Of a stretch of DNA of 64,000 nt, positions 44,333 to 54,181 are shown in pieces. Numbering within the stretch: the first letter of the stretch is position 1; the number at the start of each line of letters is the position of its first letter. The stretch is from NCBI RefSeq assembly GCF_014163735.1, contig NZ_JACJDV010000015.1:1-64000 (forward strand), written 5' to 3'. Origin of the DNA: Shewanella sp. SR44-3 (GTDB lineage Bacteria; Pseudomonadota; Gammaproteobacteria; Enterobacterales; Shewanellaceae). Position numbers and translations under genes: made by a program. The notes under the pieces were generated by a model. The model was not told the DNA's origin and ran no database searches. It was given only the letters and a program-made list of their open reading frames with translations.

Positions 44333-44985
44333 AGCTACAGTGGCAGCAACTCGCAAGCAAGTTTAATGGGCTAAGCCAGCGCGAACGAGTATTAGTGGCG
44401 TGTGCAAGCTTAGTGTTGGTGATATTCAGTTGCTTTATGCTGCTTGAGCCTATGCTATTAGATTATCAGCAAAGGGCTCAGCACCTTAGAGATGTGCAAC
44501 ACTCGAATCAAATGGCATCCCAATCTATTGCAGTGTATCAAGAAGGTTTAGCTTTAGATCCCGATGCCGATTATAAGCAGCGTCTGGCTTCGGTAGAGAA
44601 ACAGCTAATGTTTGTGGATGCCGAACTTAGCCAACAAATGGTAGATATGATCCCCGCTGATTATATGCCTACGGTGCTGGCGCAGCTGCTTAGCAAGGTT
44701 AAAGGATTAAAATTGTTAGGTTTTAATTCTTTGGCACCCCAAGCCTTACTGGGTGAGGATGATAATACCAAGCTAAATTTATACAGTCATGGCATCAAGT
44801 TAACTTTGGAAGGTGATTACTTTTCATTCTTGAATTTTGTTCAGGCAGTAGAAGCCATGCCAGATAAACTCTATTGGAAACGTTTAGATTATCAAGTGGA
44901 TAAGCATCCTCAAGCTAGCATTGAGCTGGAGCTTTATACCCTAAGTATTAATAAGGATTTTATCAGTGTTGCTAAACATAACTAA
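44329..44985 (+). CDS. mshJ: MSHA biogenesis protein MshJ (PilO-like)
   Basis: 218 residues. N-terminal cytoplasmic segment with LSQRERVLVACASLVLVIF (a T2SS GspM/PilO-type start), one membrane helix at ~25-43, a coiled coil to ~100 and a periplasmic domain (~115-215) ending YTLSINKDF. Expected to pair with the PilN-like protein. GGAGG just before the ATG; stop overlaps mshK by 20 nt. Confidence 0.9.
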   Translation: MKLQWQQLASKFNGLSQRERVLVACASLVLVIFSCFMLLEPMLLDYQQRAQHLRDVQHSNQMASQSIAVYQEGLALDPDADYKQRLASVEKQLMFVDAELSQQMVDMIPADYMPTVLAQLLSKVKGLKLLGFNSLAPQALLGEDDNTKLNLYSHGIKLTLEGDYFSFLNFVQAVEAMPDKLYWKRLDYQVDKHPQASIELELYTLSINKDFISVAKHN

Positions 44986-45289
44986 AGCCAGCACTCAGTT
45001 TGCTTTAGGGGCTGCAGTCGTGCTGATGGCCTCTCTCGTTCATGGGCAAGCATTACGTGACCCGACTTTACCTGCTGGGCAGATGATGGATTCGGCTGAA
45101 AAGTCCCAGCAATCGAGTTTAGTGCTTAGCAGTATTATTAAAGGAAGCGAAAATTACGCAGTGATTAATAATCATATCCTGAAAGTGGGCGAGCGGATAG
45201 AAGGGCTTAAATTGGTGCACATTGGCCACAAAGACGTCACCTTCTCAGATGGTAGAAAGCTGACTTTATTTCAAGTAATAACAGAGTGA
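44966..45289 (+). CDS. mshK: MSHA biogenesis protein MshK (PilP-like)
   Basis: 107 residues with a signal peptide (cleavage near VHGQA). The mature part begins RDPTLPAG, the short motif common to GspC/PilP-type proteins that connect inner-membrane complex to secretin, then one small beta domain (SIIKGSENYAVINNHILKVGE). Starts at GTG 44966 with AAGGA 8 nt upstream; inside the end of mshJ. Confidence 0.87.
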   Translation: MLLNITKASTQFALGAAVVLMASLVHGQALRDPTLPAGQMMDSAEKSQQSSLVLSSIIKGSENYAVINNHILKVGERIEGLKLVHIGHKDVTFSDGRKLTLFQVITE

Positions 45290-45304
45290 TAGGATAATAA
45301 TAAC

Positions 45305-46978
45305 ATGACCCCAATTCGATATTTAACCCCTCTGTTATCTCTGTGTTTAGTGGCTTGCCAAACCACAGATAGGCCAGATCCCAAAGCCAGTAAAGCTTCA
45401 CTTAATGAATCTTTGCAAACCAGTGCCCAAGCAACGCCGCCTCCCGCTGCAATGCCTGGCAATGTGCAAAACGAATTGAGTGGTGCAGGCATCATGCCAG
45501 CGGTTTTATTGCCTCAGGAAAAACGTTTTGATGTGTCGGCTAATGATGTCGATGCCAAAGTATTCTTTTCCAGTTTGGTTGCTGGCACACCTTTGAGTGT
45601 GGCGGTACACCCTGATGTACAAGGCAGTTTATCTCTGTCTCTAAAAGGAGTGACACTTTCAGAAGTGATTGCGGTAGTTGAAGATCTTTATGGTTATGAG
45701 GTGAGCCGTGAAGGGCGTATTTTACGGGTGTTCCCTGCAGGGATGCGCACTGAAACTTTCTCTTTAAATTATTTATTTATGGAGCGAGAAGGTTTATCAC
45801 TCACTTCAGTCAGCTCGGGGCGAATTTCAGACGGCAATGATAATAGCAGTTCAAGTTCAAATTCTGGCTCTAGCTCAAACTCAAATAACAATAATAGTGG
45901 CTCAAGCGGCAGTGGTTCTGAACAGTCCAATGGCACATTTATTCGCTCTGTAACCAAGTCTGATTTTTGGGGGGAGTTACAGCAAACCTTAGTGTCGATA
46001 GTGGGTAATACAGGTGGTGGCAGGCAAGTTGTGGTGACTCCTCAAGCGGGTTTGGTCACAATTAGAGCCTATCCAAATGAAATCAGGCAAGTAAGAACCT
46101 TCCTTGAGACTGCCGAAAGTCATCTACATCGCCAAGTGATCTTAGAAGCTAAGATAGTCGAAGTGACCTTGTCTGATGGTTACCAGCAAGGTGTGCAATG
46201 GGAGCAAGTCTTAGGTAAGACAAGGGCGCCTAATGGGGCTAATAGCTTAAACTCAACCAGCAGCGTCGACTTTAGCACCAGCAAAGGGACTTTTGGCGAC
46301 ACTATCACAGGCGTGATAGGTGGCGTGACTTCGTTAACGGTGAAGGGCACTGACTTTACGACCATGATAAACCTCTTGGATACTCAAGGGGACGTGGACG
46401 TACTTTCAAGCCCAAGAGTGACAGCCTCAAACAATCAAAAAGCCGTGATTAAAGTGGGCAATGATGAGTATTTTGTTACTAACGTATCCTCGACGACAGT
46501 GACAGGGACTAACCCCATTACTACGCCTCAAGTAGAGTTAACGCCCTTCTTCTCAGGGATTGCTTTGGACGTGACGCCTCAGATTGACAGTGATGGTAAT
46601 GTACTTTTGCATGTGCATCCATCGGTGATAAAAGTCAGTGAGCAGATAAAAGATATTCAAATTAATGGTGCATCTTCAGAGCTACCTCTGGCTCAAAGTG
46701 AAATTCGTGAATCAGATACCGTTATTCGCGCCGCTTCGGGCGATGTGGTGATTATTGGCGGCCTGATGAAGAGTGATAATATCGAGCAGATTTCAAAGGT
46801 CCCATTATTGGGGGATATTCCTCTATTGGGGGAATTATTTACCAATCGCTCTAAACAAATGAAGAAAACAGAACTTATTATTATGCTAAAACCTACAGTT
46901 GTGGGAATTGATACTTGGAAAGATGAGCTTAAACGTTCTAAAGATCTGCTGGATCTTTGGTATCCGAAAAGCGAGTAG
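45305..46978 (+). CDS. mshL: MSHA outer-membrane secretin MshL
   Basis: 557 residues. Lipobox LVACQ predicts a lipoprotein. Order: N-terminal secretin/TonB-like N0 domain (~75-145), N1 domain with an unusual Ser/Asn/Gly tract at ~176-207, then the secretin barrel (~270-545) with VLSSPRVTASNNQKAVIKVG, the second transmembrane region and the late VPLLGDIPLLGELF. Forms the gated channel through which the MSHA pilus leaves the cell. AGGA lies 10 nt before the ATG. Confidence 0.95.
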   Translation: MTPIRYLTPLLSLCLVACQTTDRPDPKASKASLNESLQTSAQATPPPAAMPGNVQNELSGAGIMPAVLLPQEKRFDVSANDVDAKVFFSSLVAGTPLSVAVHPDVQGSLSLSLKGVTLSEVIAVVEDLYGYEVSREGRILRVFPAGMRTETFSLNYLFMEREGLSLTSVSSGRISDGNDNSSSSSNSGSSSNSNNNNSGSSGSGSEQSNGTFIRSVTKSDFWGELQQTLVSIVGNTGGGRQVVVTPQAGLVTIRAYPNEIRQVRTFLETAESHLHRQVILEAKIVEVTLSDGYQQGVQWEQVLGKTRAPNGANSLNSTSSVDFSTSKGTFGDTITGVIGGVTSLTVKGTDFTTMINLLDTQGDVDVLSSPRVTASNNQKAVIKVGNDEYFVTNVSSTTVTGTNPITTPQVELTPFFSGIALDVTPQIDSDGNVLLHVHPSVIKVSEQIKDIQINGASSELPLAQSEIRESDTVIRAASGDVVIIGGLMKSDNIEQISKVPLLGDIPLLGELFTNRSKQMKKTELIIMLKPTVVGIDTWKDELKRSKDLLDLWYPKSE

Positions 46979-46993
46979 ACATAGAGACTTCGC

Positions 46994-47932
46994 ATGTATC
47001 TAGCGCACTTCGGTTTAGGGCAATTGCCTTTTGGGCTGACACCTAACACTGGGTTCTTTTTTGGCCTAGAGCCTCATGTTGAAGCCCTGGAAGTATTGCA
47101 AGTAGCCTTAGAAAGTGGTGAAGGTTTTATTAAAGTCACAGGAGAGGTCGGCACAGGAAAAACGCTGGTGTGCCGCAAATTGCTTAATAGTTTGCCTAAG
47201 CAGTATCAAAGCGCCTATTTACCTAACCCCTATCTAACACCTGATGAGCTACGCTGGGCGTTAGCGTGTGAGTTAGGGCTTAAATGCCAAACTGGGTTAG
47301 ATCAGCGCCAGCTCACTTTTTGGATAACCAAGCGCTTACTCTCATTAAGTTTACAAGGCCAGCAAGTTGTGCTGGTGGTGGATGAAGCTCAAGCTTTGCC
47401 CGATGATAGTTTAGAAGCCTTGCGATTACTGACTAACTTGGAGTCTGAGCAACGTAAACTCATCCAGTTAGTATTGTTTGGTCAACCTGAACTTGATGAG
47501 CGTTTGCAAACACATCAATTTCGTCAATTAAGGCAAAGGATCAGCTTTAGCTATTGTTTACGGCCACTTGAGTGGGATGAAGTTCAAGCCTATATCAATC
47601 ACAGATTAGCGATTGCGGGTTATCAAGGCGCTGATTTATTTAGCGTCAAAGACATCAAAACGCTCACGCAAGCGGCGAGGGGAATACCCAGATTGATTAA
47701 TATTCTCGCCCATAAAAGCCTGCTGCTATGTTATAGCCAAGGAGAAGCTAACGTGTTGAGCCGCCACTGCATTGCAGCTATTGCCGATACTCAGGATACT
47801 CAGGATACTCAATTACCCCTTAGAGGTAGCAATCTAGGTAACAGTACTGTGGGATGGCGCATTGGATTGGTCGTTGCATTGCTAATGGGCTGTGCTTTAG
47901 TGTCTGCTCAAGCTTGGGGTTATTGGCTATGA
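46994..47932 (+). CDS. mshM: MSHA biogenesis ATPase MshM (ExeA-like)
   Basis: 312 residues. AAA ATPase of the ExeA/GspA type: Walker A GEVGTGKT (~residue 48), Walker B VVLVVDEAQALP, sensor VLFGQPEL and arginine RLINILAHKSLL. ExeA-type proteins help place the secretin in the cell wall. A membrane helix closes the protein (~290-310). A short 9-bp triplication codes DTQDTQDTQ at ~265. Start lies 15 bp after mshL. Confidence 0.92.
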   Translation: MYLAHFGLGQLPFGLTPNTGFFFGLEPHVEALEVLQVALESGEGFIKVTGEVGTGKTLVCRKLLNSLPKQYQSAYLPNPYLTPDELRWALACELGLKCQTGLDQRQLTFWITKRLLSLSLQGQQVVLVVDEAQALPDDSLEALRLLTNLESEQRKLIQLVLFGQPELDERLQTHQFRQLRQRISFSYCLRPLEWDEVQAYINHRLAIAGYQGADLFSVKDIKTLTQAARGIPRLINILAHKSLLLCYSQGEANVLSRHCIAAIADTQDTQDTQLPLRGSNLGNSTVGWRIGLVVALLMGCALVSAQAWGYWL

Positions 47933-49221
47933 GTTTAATCAATCAAGTATTACAAGATTTAGATAAACGTCAGCAAGCAGCGGATAAGAGCAAGACAGTG
48001 GCCATGGATGAGCAAAGTAATGCCAGTGTCATCAGCAAGGGGGCGAATGCTCATCATTCCCCAGCACATGATTTTGTGCGGCCTCAATTACAATATCAGA
48101 CTCAGCAAAAGCGAGTGAATACTCGCAGCCAAACACCGCTTTATCTGCTAATGGGCACGATTGCCATGACTGCCGTAGTGGCTGGCGTGTGGCTATTGTC
48201 TCAGGCGCAAAATATTATGCCCCAAGCCGAATTCGCCTTTGCCAAAGAGGTTGGAGCTTCACCTCAGCAAGCTTATGAGTTAGCTTTAGTCGCTAATAAG
48301 CCTTCGAAGCAGCAAACTGTGATATCTGCCCCAGCTGAGCAAACTCAAGTTAAAACCGCACAGATAGCGCCCGAGGTCAGCGCTTCAGAGCCTGTGGCGG
48401 CAAAGCTTGTACAAGTGCGCGAACAAAAGTTCGAACAAGAACTTATGCAAGAGCCTGAACAGCAACTTAAGCAAGCCTACAAACAAGAGTTAACACCGGG
48501 AGCAGAGCTAGAGCCAGGATCTGAACCCGTGCAGCCAATCTCTGTTGGAACCGTAAACTATGCCTCGCGAGCACCGGAGCCAATTGCAGTTAAAGCACCA
48601 TCATCAGCCGGGAAAATGGCGGTGGTTGAAGTTGTGCTTACGGCTAATCAAAAAGCCAATAAGCTAATGCTCAGCGCTGAAAACGCAGAAGGAAATGGTA
48701 ATTTAGCCCAAGCGAAAGCTGATTATTTAAAAGTGTTAGCGTTAGTCCCAACGCAGATTGATGCCCGTAAAAAGTTGCTGGGACTCTACTATGCCCAAGG
48801 TGAGCAAGATAAAGCGATGGCTTTAGTTGAACAAGCCATTAATGACTCAGCAGAACCATGGCAATGGGTATTACTTAAAGCCAAATTACAGCACTCAAAT
48901 GGCGCGTCAGCAATGGCATTAATCACCTTAGCGACTATCCCGGAACAAGGCGTTTGGGCTAAGGACAAGTGGGCTGCTCAAGGAGATATCGCTCAAAAAC
49001 TAGGTCAATTTTCTCTGTCGGAGCAAGCATACCGCGCATTAACCTTAGTGGAAGCACACAAAGGATTATGGTGGATGGGGCTTGCCTATGCACAGGATTC
49101 ACAACAGCAATACTCTCTCGCGCGTCAATCCTACTTAGCCGCCTACGAGCGGGCAGGATTATCATCATCGGCTAGAGCATTTATCGAAAATAGATTAAAA
49201 GAATTAGGAGAGAGTCGATGA
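47929..49221 (+). CDS. mshN: MSHA biogenesis TPR protein MshN
   Basis: 430 residues from ATG 47929, which overlaps the mshM stop as ATGA. N-terminal SLINQVLQDLDKRQ is the typical MshN start; one membrane helix at ~70-92, a long Glu/Gln/Pro-rich linker (~100-225) and C-terminal TPR repeats (~235-430). Thought to act with MshM in secretin or pilus assembly. Confidence 0.92.
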   Translation: MSLINQVLQDLDKRQQAADKSKTVAMDEQSNASVISKGANAHHSPAHDFVRPQLQYQTQQKRVNTRSQTPLYLLMGTIAMTAVVAGVWLLSQAQNIMPQAEFAFAKEVGASPQQAYELALVANKPSKQQTVISAPAEQTQVKTAQIAPEVSASEPVAAKLVQVREQKFEQELMQEPEQQLKQAYKQELTPGAELEPGSEPVQPISVGTVNYASRAPEPIAVKAPSSAGKMAVVEVVLTANQKANKLMLSAENAEGNGNLAQAKADYLKVLALVPTQIDARKKLLGLYYAQGEQDKAMALVEQAINDSAEPWQWVLLKAKLQHSNGASAMALITLATIPEQGVWAKDKWAAQGDIAQKLGQFSLSEQAYRALTLVEAHKGLWWMGLAYAQDSQQQYSLARQSYLAAYERAGLSSSARAFIENRLKELGESR

Positions 49222-50978
49222 AACCTAAGTTAAAAATGCGCCTTGGGGATCTACTGGTTCAAGAGCAGATCATATCCGAAGCACAATTACAGCAAGCACT
49301 TGGGGAGCAGCGTTCATCTGGACGTAAATTGGGGCGAACCTTAATCGACCTTAAATGCATCACCGAAGAGCAATTGCTGCAGTTTTTATCCCATCAGTTG
49401 AATCTGCCTTTTTTGGATATTCGCAGTAAGACCATCAGTGCTGATGTGGTCGCTCTTTTACCTGAAGTACAAGCTAGACGTTTTCGCGCTTTAGTTATTG
49501 AAAGTGATGATAATAGTGTTTTAGTGGCCATGAGCGATCCTGCTGACTTACAGGCAATAGATAATATTGAAGTCTTAGTCGCGCCTAGGCAGCTTAGAAT
49601 TGCAGTGGCACCTGAGCAACAGTTGTTGGATGCCTTCGATAACCTTTATCGCCGCACTGAGCAAATTGCTGAAATCGCCGGCAAGCTGGAGGAGGAATAC
49701 GCCGCCGATGATATGTTTGACCTTGCGAGCCTCACAGAAGGCGACAGTGATAATGAAACCACTGTGGTTAAGTTATTACAGTCAATTTTTGAAGATGCAG
49801 TGCAGATGCGCGCATCAGACATTCATATTGAACCCGGTGAAAAAGTGCTACGTATTCGCCAGCGTATCGATGGTCAGCTACATGAAACCTTGCTTAATGA
49901 AGTCAATATTTCAGCGGCGCTGGTATTACGACTTAAATTAATGGCTGGGCTTGATATTTCAGAAAAACGCTTGCCTCAAGATGGTCGTTTTCGAATCGAA
50001 GTTAAAGGTCACAAAATTGATATCCGTATGTCCACTATGCCCATTTATCACGGTGAATCTGTGGTTATGCGTTTACTGGATCAATCTGCGGGCTTACTGA
50101 CGTTAAATGAAACTGGCATGCCAGCTAATATTCTCGCTAGAGTGAGGCATCAAATTAAGCGTCCCCATGGGATGTTGCTGGTGACAGGCCCCACAGGTAG
50201 CGGTAAAACCACCACTTTGTACGGTATTTTAAGTGAGCTCAACACCGCTGATCGCAAGATTATTACCGTGGAAGATCCGGTGGAATACCAGTTACCACGG
50301 ATAAACCAAGTACAAGTCAATCATAAAATAGGTTTGGATTTTTCTAATGTACTTCGTACCACTTTACGTCAAGATCCTGATGTCATCATGGTGGGTGAGA
50401 TGCGTGACCAAGAGACGGTTGAAATCGGCCTTAGGGGCGCATTGACGGGTCACTTTGTATTATCAACCTTGCACACTAATGATGCGGTCACCAGCGCCTT
50501 GCGTCTGCTAGATATGGGCGCTGCAAGTTACTTAGTTGCCAGTGCCTTAAGGGTCATCATTGCTCAGCGATTGGTGCGAAAAGTGTGTCAGAATTGTGTT
50601 AAGGATTATCACCCTAGCGCGCAAGATTTAGTCTGGCTTAATAAAATTAACAAGACCAAAATTAATACTGATAATCTGAAAATGGGTTCGGGTTGTCAAA
50701 GCTGCAATGGTTCGGGGTACCGTGGCCGAATTGGTGTTTTTGAAATTTTAGAGCTCGATGATGTGATGGTGGATGCGATGCGCTCCGGGGACCCACAGCT
50801 GTTTGCTCGCGCCGCCTTAAAAAGCCCTAATTTTATTCCGTTGGCTGATTCTGCCATGGCGTATTTAGAGCAAGGGATGACAACGATTGAAGAGGTGGCG
50901 AAGTTAATTGAAGACATGAGTGAATCTAAGGTGCCTTTATCTGAAGATATTATTAGCCAACAAGGCGTAGAGGGGTAA
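49218..50978 (+). CDS. mshE: MSHA pilus extension ATPase MshE
   Basis: 586 residues, GspE/PilB class. Walker A GPTGSGKTTTLYG (~residue 327), Asp and His boxes (EDPVEYQLPRINQVQVN, HTNDAVT) and a zinc-type tetracysteine (CQNC...CQSC, ~457-493). The N-terminus holds two MshEN half-motifs: RLGDLLVQEQI with LQQALGEQ (8-31) and KLGRTLIDLKCI with LLQFLSHQ. These bind c-di-GMP in V. cholerae MshE, with the R and Q retained here. It powers pilin polymerisation. GGAG precedes the ATG; overlaps mshN by 4 nt. Confidence 0.97.
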   Translation: MKPKLKMRLGDLLVQEQIISEAQLQQALGEQRSSGRKLGRTLIDLKCITEEQLLQFLSHQLNLPFLDIRSKTISADVVALLPEVQARRFRALVIESDDNSVLVAMSDPADLQAIDNIEVLVAPRQLRIAVAPEQQLLDAFDNLYRRTEQIAEIAGKLEEEYAADDMFDLASLTEGDSDNETTVVKLLQSIFEDAVQMRASDIHIEPGEKVLRIRQRIDGQLHETLLNEVNISAALVLRLKLMAGLDISEKRLPQDGRFRIEVKGHKIDIRMSTMPIYHGESVVMRLLDQSAGLLTLNETGMPANILARVRHQIKRPHGMLLVTGPTGSGKTTTLYGILSELNTADRKIITVEDPVEYQLPRINQVQVNHKIGLDFSNVLRTTLRQDPDVIMVGEMRDQETVEIGLRGALTGHFVLSTLHTNDAVTSALRLLDMGAASYLVASALRVIIAQRLVRKVCQNCVKDYHPSAQDLVWLNKINKTKINTDNLKMGSGCQSCNGSGYRGRIGVFEILELDDVMVDAMRSGDPQLFARAALKSPNFIPLADSAMAYLEQGMTTIEEVAKLIEDMSESKVPLSEDIISQQGVEG

Positions 50979-50980
50979 GC

Positions 50981-52198
50981 ATGCCCGTATATCAATATCG
51001 TGGCCGCAATGCTCAAGGGCAAGCGGTCATGGCTCAGCTTGAGTCTGCCAGTGAAAGTAGCGCGGCCGATGCCTTGATGTCTCGAGGCATTATTCCGCTG
51101 GAGCTTAAAGAGCTTAAGCCTAAGGCAGAATTCTCTCTTGGGAGCTTTTTTCAGCCAAGCATTTCCCTTGATGAATTACAGATATTCACTCGGCAGATGT
51201 ATTCGCTAACGCGTTCGGGCATTCCTATCCTGCGAGCGATTGCGGGCTTGTCAGAAACAACACATTCTACCTTGATGAAGACAACCTTAGACGACATCTC
51301 TGAGCAATTAACCGCTGGACGGCCATTATCCTCAGCGATGAACCTGCATCCCAAGGTTTTTAACCCGCTCTTCGTCTCTATGATCCATGTGGGGGAGAAT
51401 ACCGGTAAGCTTGAAGATGTGTTTATTCAGTTATCTGGTTATATTGAGCGTGAGCAGGAAACCCGCAGACGGATTAAGTCAGCAATGCGTTACCCCATGT
51501 TCGTGCTGGCAGCGATAGCGCTAGCCATGATTATCCTTAATATTATGGTGATCCCAAAATTTGCCGATATGTTTTCCCGTTTTGGTGCTGAGCTACCATG
51601 GGCGACCAAGTTACTTATGGCAACTTCCAGTGCTTTTGTTAATTATTGGCAGCTGATGTTGGCTGCTGTAGTGGGGATGTTCTTTGGCATTCGCTATTGG
51701 CACAGTACAGTCAAAGGGGAAAAGCAATGGGACAGATGGAAGCTTAAGATCCCTGCGGTTGGGTCAATCATCGAGCGCTCCACCTTGTCTCGTTATTGTC
51801 GCAGTTTTTCTATGATGCTTAGTGCTGGAGTGCCCATGACCCAAGCTTTGAGCTTAGTCGCCGATGCTGTAGATAACGCCTATATGCATGATTCTATTGT
51901 GGGCATGCGCCGGGGGATTGAGTCTGGTGAATCTATGCTTAGGGTATCTAATCAAAGTAAATTATTTACCCCTTTAGTACTGCAAATGGTGGCCGTGGGT
52001 GAAGAAACAGGGCAAATTGATCAATTGTTAAATGATGCCGCTGATTTCTATGAAGGCGAAGTGGATTACGATTTAAAAAATCTCACCGCCAAATTGGAGC
52101 CAGTGTTAATTGGTTTTGTCGCTTGCATCGTATTAGTCTTAGCCTTGGGAATTTACTTACCCATGTGGGACATGCTCAATGCGGCAAAGGGGGGTTAG
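50981..52198 (+). CDS. mshG: MSHA inner-membrane platform protein MshG
   Basis: 405 residues, GspF/PilC family. Two copies of the T2SF domain (~70-190 and ~272-395), the first marked by FTRQMYSLTRSGIPILRAI and the second by SRYCRSFSMMLSAGVPMTQAL, with three membrane helices. It is the platform that MshE turns to add pilins. AGGGG 5 nt before the ATG, 2 nt after mshE. Confidence 0.96.
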   Translation: MPVYQYRGRNAQGQAVMAQLESASESSAADALMSRGIIPLELKELKPKAEFSLGSFFQPSISLDELQIFTRQMYSLTRSGIPILRAIAGLSETTHSTLMKTTLDDISEQLTAGRPLSSAMNLHPKVFNPLFVSMIHVGENTGKLEDVFIQLSGYIEREQETRRRIKSAMRYPMFVLAAIALAMIILNIMVIPKFADMFSRFGAELPWATKLLMATSSAFVNYWQLMLAAVVGMFFGIRYWHSTVKGEKQWDRWKLKIPAVGSIIERSTLSRYCRSFSMMLSAGVPMTQALSLVADAVDNAYMHDSIVGMRRGIESGESMLRVSNQSKLFTPLVLQMVAVGEETGQIDQLLNDAADFYEGEVDYDLKNLTAKLEPVLIGFVACIVLVLALGIYLPMWDMLNAAKGG

Positions 52199-52224
52199 TA
52201 TGTCAAGGACGGCACAGGACACTC

Positions 52225-52722
52225 ATGCATAGTCAGCAAAAAGCAGAAAGCGATTTATTATCCGTATATCGGCGGATGATCACCTTGATATTGCTGCTGA
52301 TGATTTTTGGGGTATTAGCTTGGGGTTATTTCTCCAGCGTATCACAGTTAAAAAGCCAGAGCTTAGCTATAGAACATAGTCGGTTAATCAATACTTTACC
52401 TATGATCCGTAGTCAATGGCTATCAAGTGGTCGTCCAAGCAAAATGAAGTTGCAATGGCAGGGGCAGGATACAGACAACAGCCCTCAAGCTGTGATGGTG
52501 TTTATGAGTCACGCTGGCTGGCCGCAACTCAATTCGCAAGATAGCTTAGGTTGCCAGTTATTATGGCAGCAATTGCTCGGCAGTGATTTGGTGCAGCTCA
52601 ATGTTAATACTGAATATCAGTTAGTCAGTCAGCGTTGTGAGTTTATTGCATTAGACGGTGCTAAGCTCACCTATCAGCCTATGACTGGAGAGGTCACATT
52701 TTGGCAATTTGGTGATAAATAA
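52225..52722 (+). CDS. mshF: MSHA biogenesis protein MshF
   Basis: 165 residues. One N-terminal membrane helix (~18-37) followed by a small periplasmic domain with two cysteines (LGCQLLW and SQRCEFI). The function is unknown; the gene always lies between mshG and mshB. Start ATG 52225 has AGGA 5 nt upstream; longer starts would overlap mshG without a ribosome site. Confidence 0.87.
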   Translation: MHSQQKAESDLLSVYRRMITLILLLMIFGVLAWGYFSSVSQLKSQSLAIEHSRLINTLPMIRSQWLSSGRPSKMKLQWQGQDTDNSPQAVMVFMSHAGWPQLNSQDSLGCQLLWQQLLGSDLVQLNVNTEYQLVSQRCEFIALDGAKLTYQPMTGEVTFWQFGDK

Positions 52723-52878
52723 TCATCTTGTTTACTTTTTAAAGTTAGTTAAACTGCTAATATACAATAAGATGTAGCCACAAGTTCGCAAATGGCATAA
52801 ATTGAAGATAAGCCATTTAATCATATATGATCCGATACCGATTCAATTGAATCGATATCTAATCCAAGGTGAGCAAGT

Positions 52879-53496
52879 ATGAAATTGAAACAACAAGGCT
52901 TTTCATTAATTGAGTTAGTTATTGTTATCGTCATTTTAGGCTTGTTGGCGGCAACGGCGATACCACGGTTTTTAAACGTGACCGATGATGCAGAAAATGC
53001 CAGTGTCGATGGGGTATCCGGCGGCCTAGCTACAGCTGTAGGTTTTGTTCGCGCCCAATGGGAAGTGGACGGTAGACGTAATAACTCGGTGATTTTAGAC
53101 GGCACCCGAGTGTCACTTGATACTCGTTTTGGTTTTCCAACAGGTAGCACGATTACCGATGCCACCAGCATGACAGATGCTAGTTGCCAAGAAGTCTTTA
53201 ACAGTGTGCTGCAAAGTGCACCGCGCAATGTGTTATATAACTTAGATGCTCGCAATCAGCGTTATACGGTAAGAATGTTAGACGGCGTGGGTGGCGGCTC
53301 CACAGGTATTGATGGCATAGCCGTCACGGGATTGGATTTATGCGTGTACCATCAAGTGGCGTCACTTATTCTTGATGAGAGTTCAGGGATTGCCGATCCT
53401 GAACCGGATCTGACCACAGCCAATGCCAAAGGTGTGACTTACAACCCAGGCACGGGACAAGTATTAAGTTTCACACAGACACCGTTTACACCTTAA
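52879..53496 (+). CDS. mshB: MSHA minor pilin MshB
   Basis: 205 residues. Prepilin start MKLKQQG then FSLIELVIVIVILGLLAATAIP, a type IVa signal cleaved after Gly7 by the prepilin peptidase, with the conserved Glu5 of the mature protein. A globular domain with two cysteines (DASCQEV and LDLCVYH) follows. MshB is needed for normal pilus assembly. It lies 156 bp after mshF, so a promoter may be in that gap. Confidence 0.93.
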   Translation: MKLKQQGFSLIELVIVIVILGLLAATAIPRFLNVTDDAENASVDGVSGGLATAVGFVRAQWEVDGRRNNSVILDGTRVSLDTRFGFPTGSTITDATSMTDASCQEVFNSVLQSAPRNVLYNLDARNQRYTVRMLDGVGGGSTGIDGIAVTGLDLCVYHQVASLILDESSGIADPEPDLTTANAKGVTYNPGTGQVLSFTQTPFTP

Positions 53497-53555
53497 CGCT
53501 CAGGTTTAAAGGTTTATGATTGAAATAACTAATAAAATATGCTGTTATTTGCCAT

Positions 53556-53576
53556 AAGTGTTAAGTGTTAAGTGTT
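53556..53576. repeat. Three 7-bp tandem repeats ahead of mshA
   Basis: AAGTGTT occurs three times in a row, 75-95 bp before the major pilin ATG, in what should be its promoter region. Confidence 0.9.
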
Positions 53577-53650
53577 AGCCCAAGTCGAACTCAATCTCTG
53601 TAATGATATAAAGATGAGTTATTTAGAATATTTTTAAAAAGGTACGTTAA

Positions 53651-54169
53651 ATGAAAAGACAACAAGGTTTTACCCTGATCGAATTAGTCGTAGTGATCAT
53701 TATTTTAGGTATTCTTGCTGTCACAGCAGCGCCTAAGTTCATTAATTTTCAATCTGACGCTAGGCTTTCTGCAGTACAGGGGCTAAAAGGCGCTATTCAA
53801 GGTGCGAACAGCTTAGTGATTTCAAAGGCCGCATTTGGAGGGAGTACATCAGGTACTGGGACTGTATCTATTGGTGGTGCAGCAGAATTTGATACTATGA
53901 ATGGCTATATGCGAGCAACGAAAGCCTCTTTAGAGGGTGGTATGGAGATTAGCTTTGATGCTAAAGCCGACCCTCAGCTTAAAACGGCAGATTGGATCAT
54001 TGATGCTACAGGGGGTACTCCTGGTACGGCTAAAATTTACGCCCACGGTGCGCCAGCTAATTGCTACTTAACCTATGCAGAAGCTAAGGCTGCAACGACA
54101 GGGACTTCACCAACATTATCAGAAGCACCTAAGTATGTAATTACCAATGGGCCGACAGACGGTTGTTAA
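53651..54169 (+). CDS. mshA: Major MSHA pilin MshA
   Basis: 172 residues. Prepilin signal [20 protein letters not shown], cleaved after Gly6. The mature protein is short, Gly/Ala/Thr-rich, with a C-terminal disulphide pair (PANCYLTY and the final TDGC), the usual major-pilin plan. Strong ribosome site AAAAGG 8-9 nt before ATG. Position after mshB and the terminator directly downstream, which allows high selective expression, mark it as the main subunit rather than a minor pilin. Confidence 0.95.
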   Translation: MKRQQGFTLIELVVVIIILGILAVTAAPKFINFQSDARLSAVQGLKGAIQGANSLVISKAAFGGSTSGTGTVSIGGAAEFDTMNGYMRATKASLEGGMEISFDAKADPQLKTADWIIDATGGTPGTAKIYAHGAPANCYLTYAEAKAATTGTSPTLSEAPKYVITNGPTDGC

Positions 54170-54181
54170 TCATTTTATTTT

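Noticed and set aside
47780..47812. 9-bp triplication in mshM
   Set aside because: Only three short units coding DTQ; too minor for its own finding and noted under the gene.
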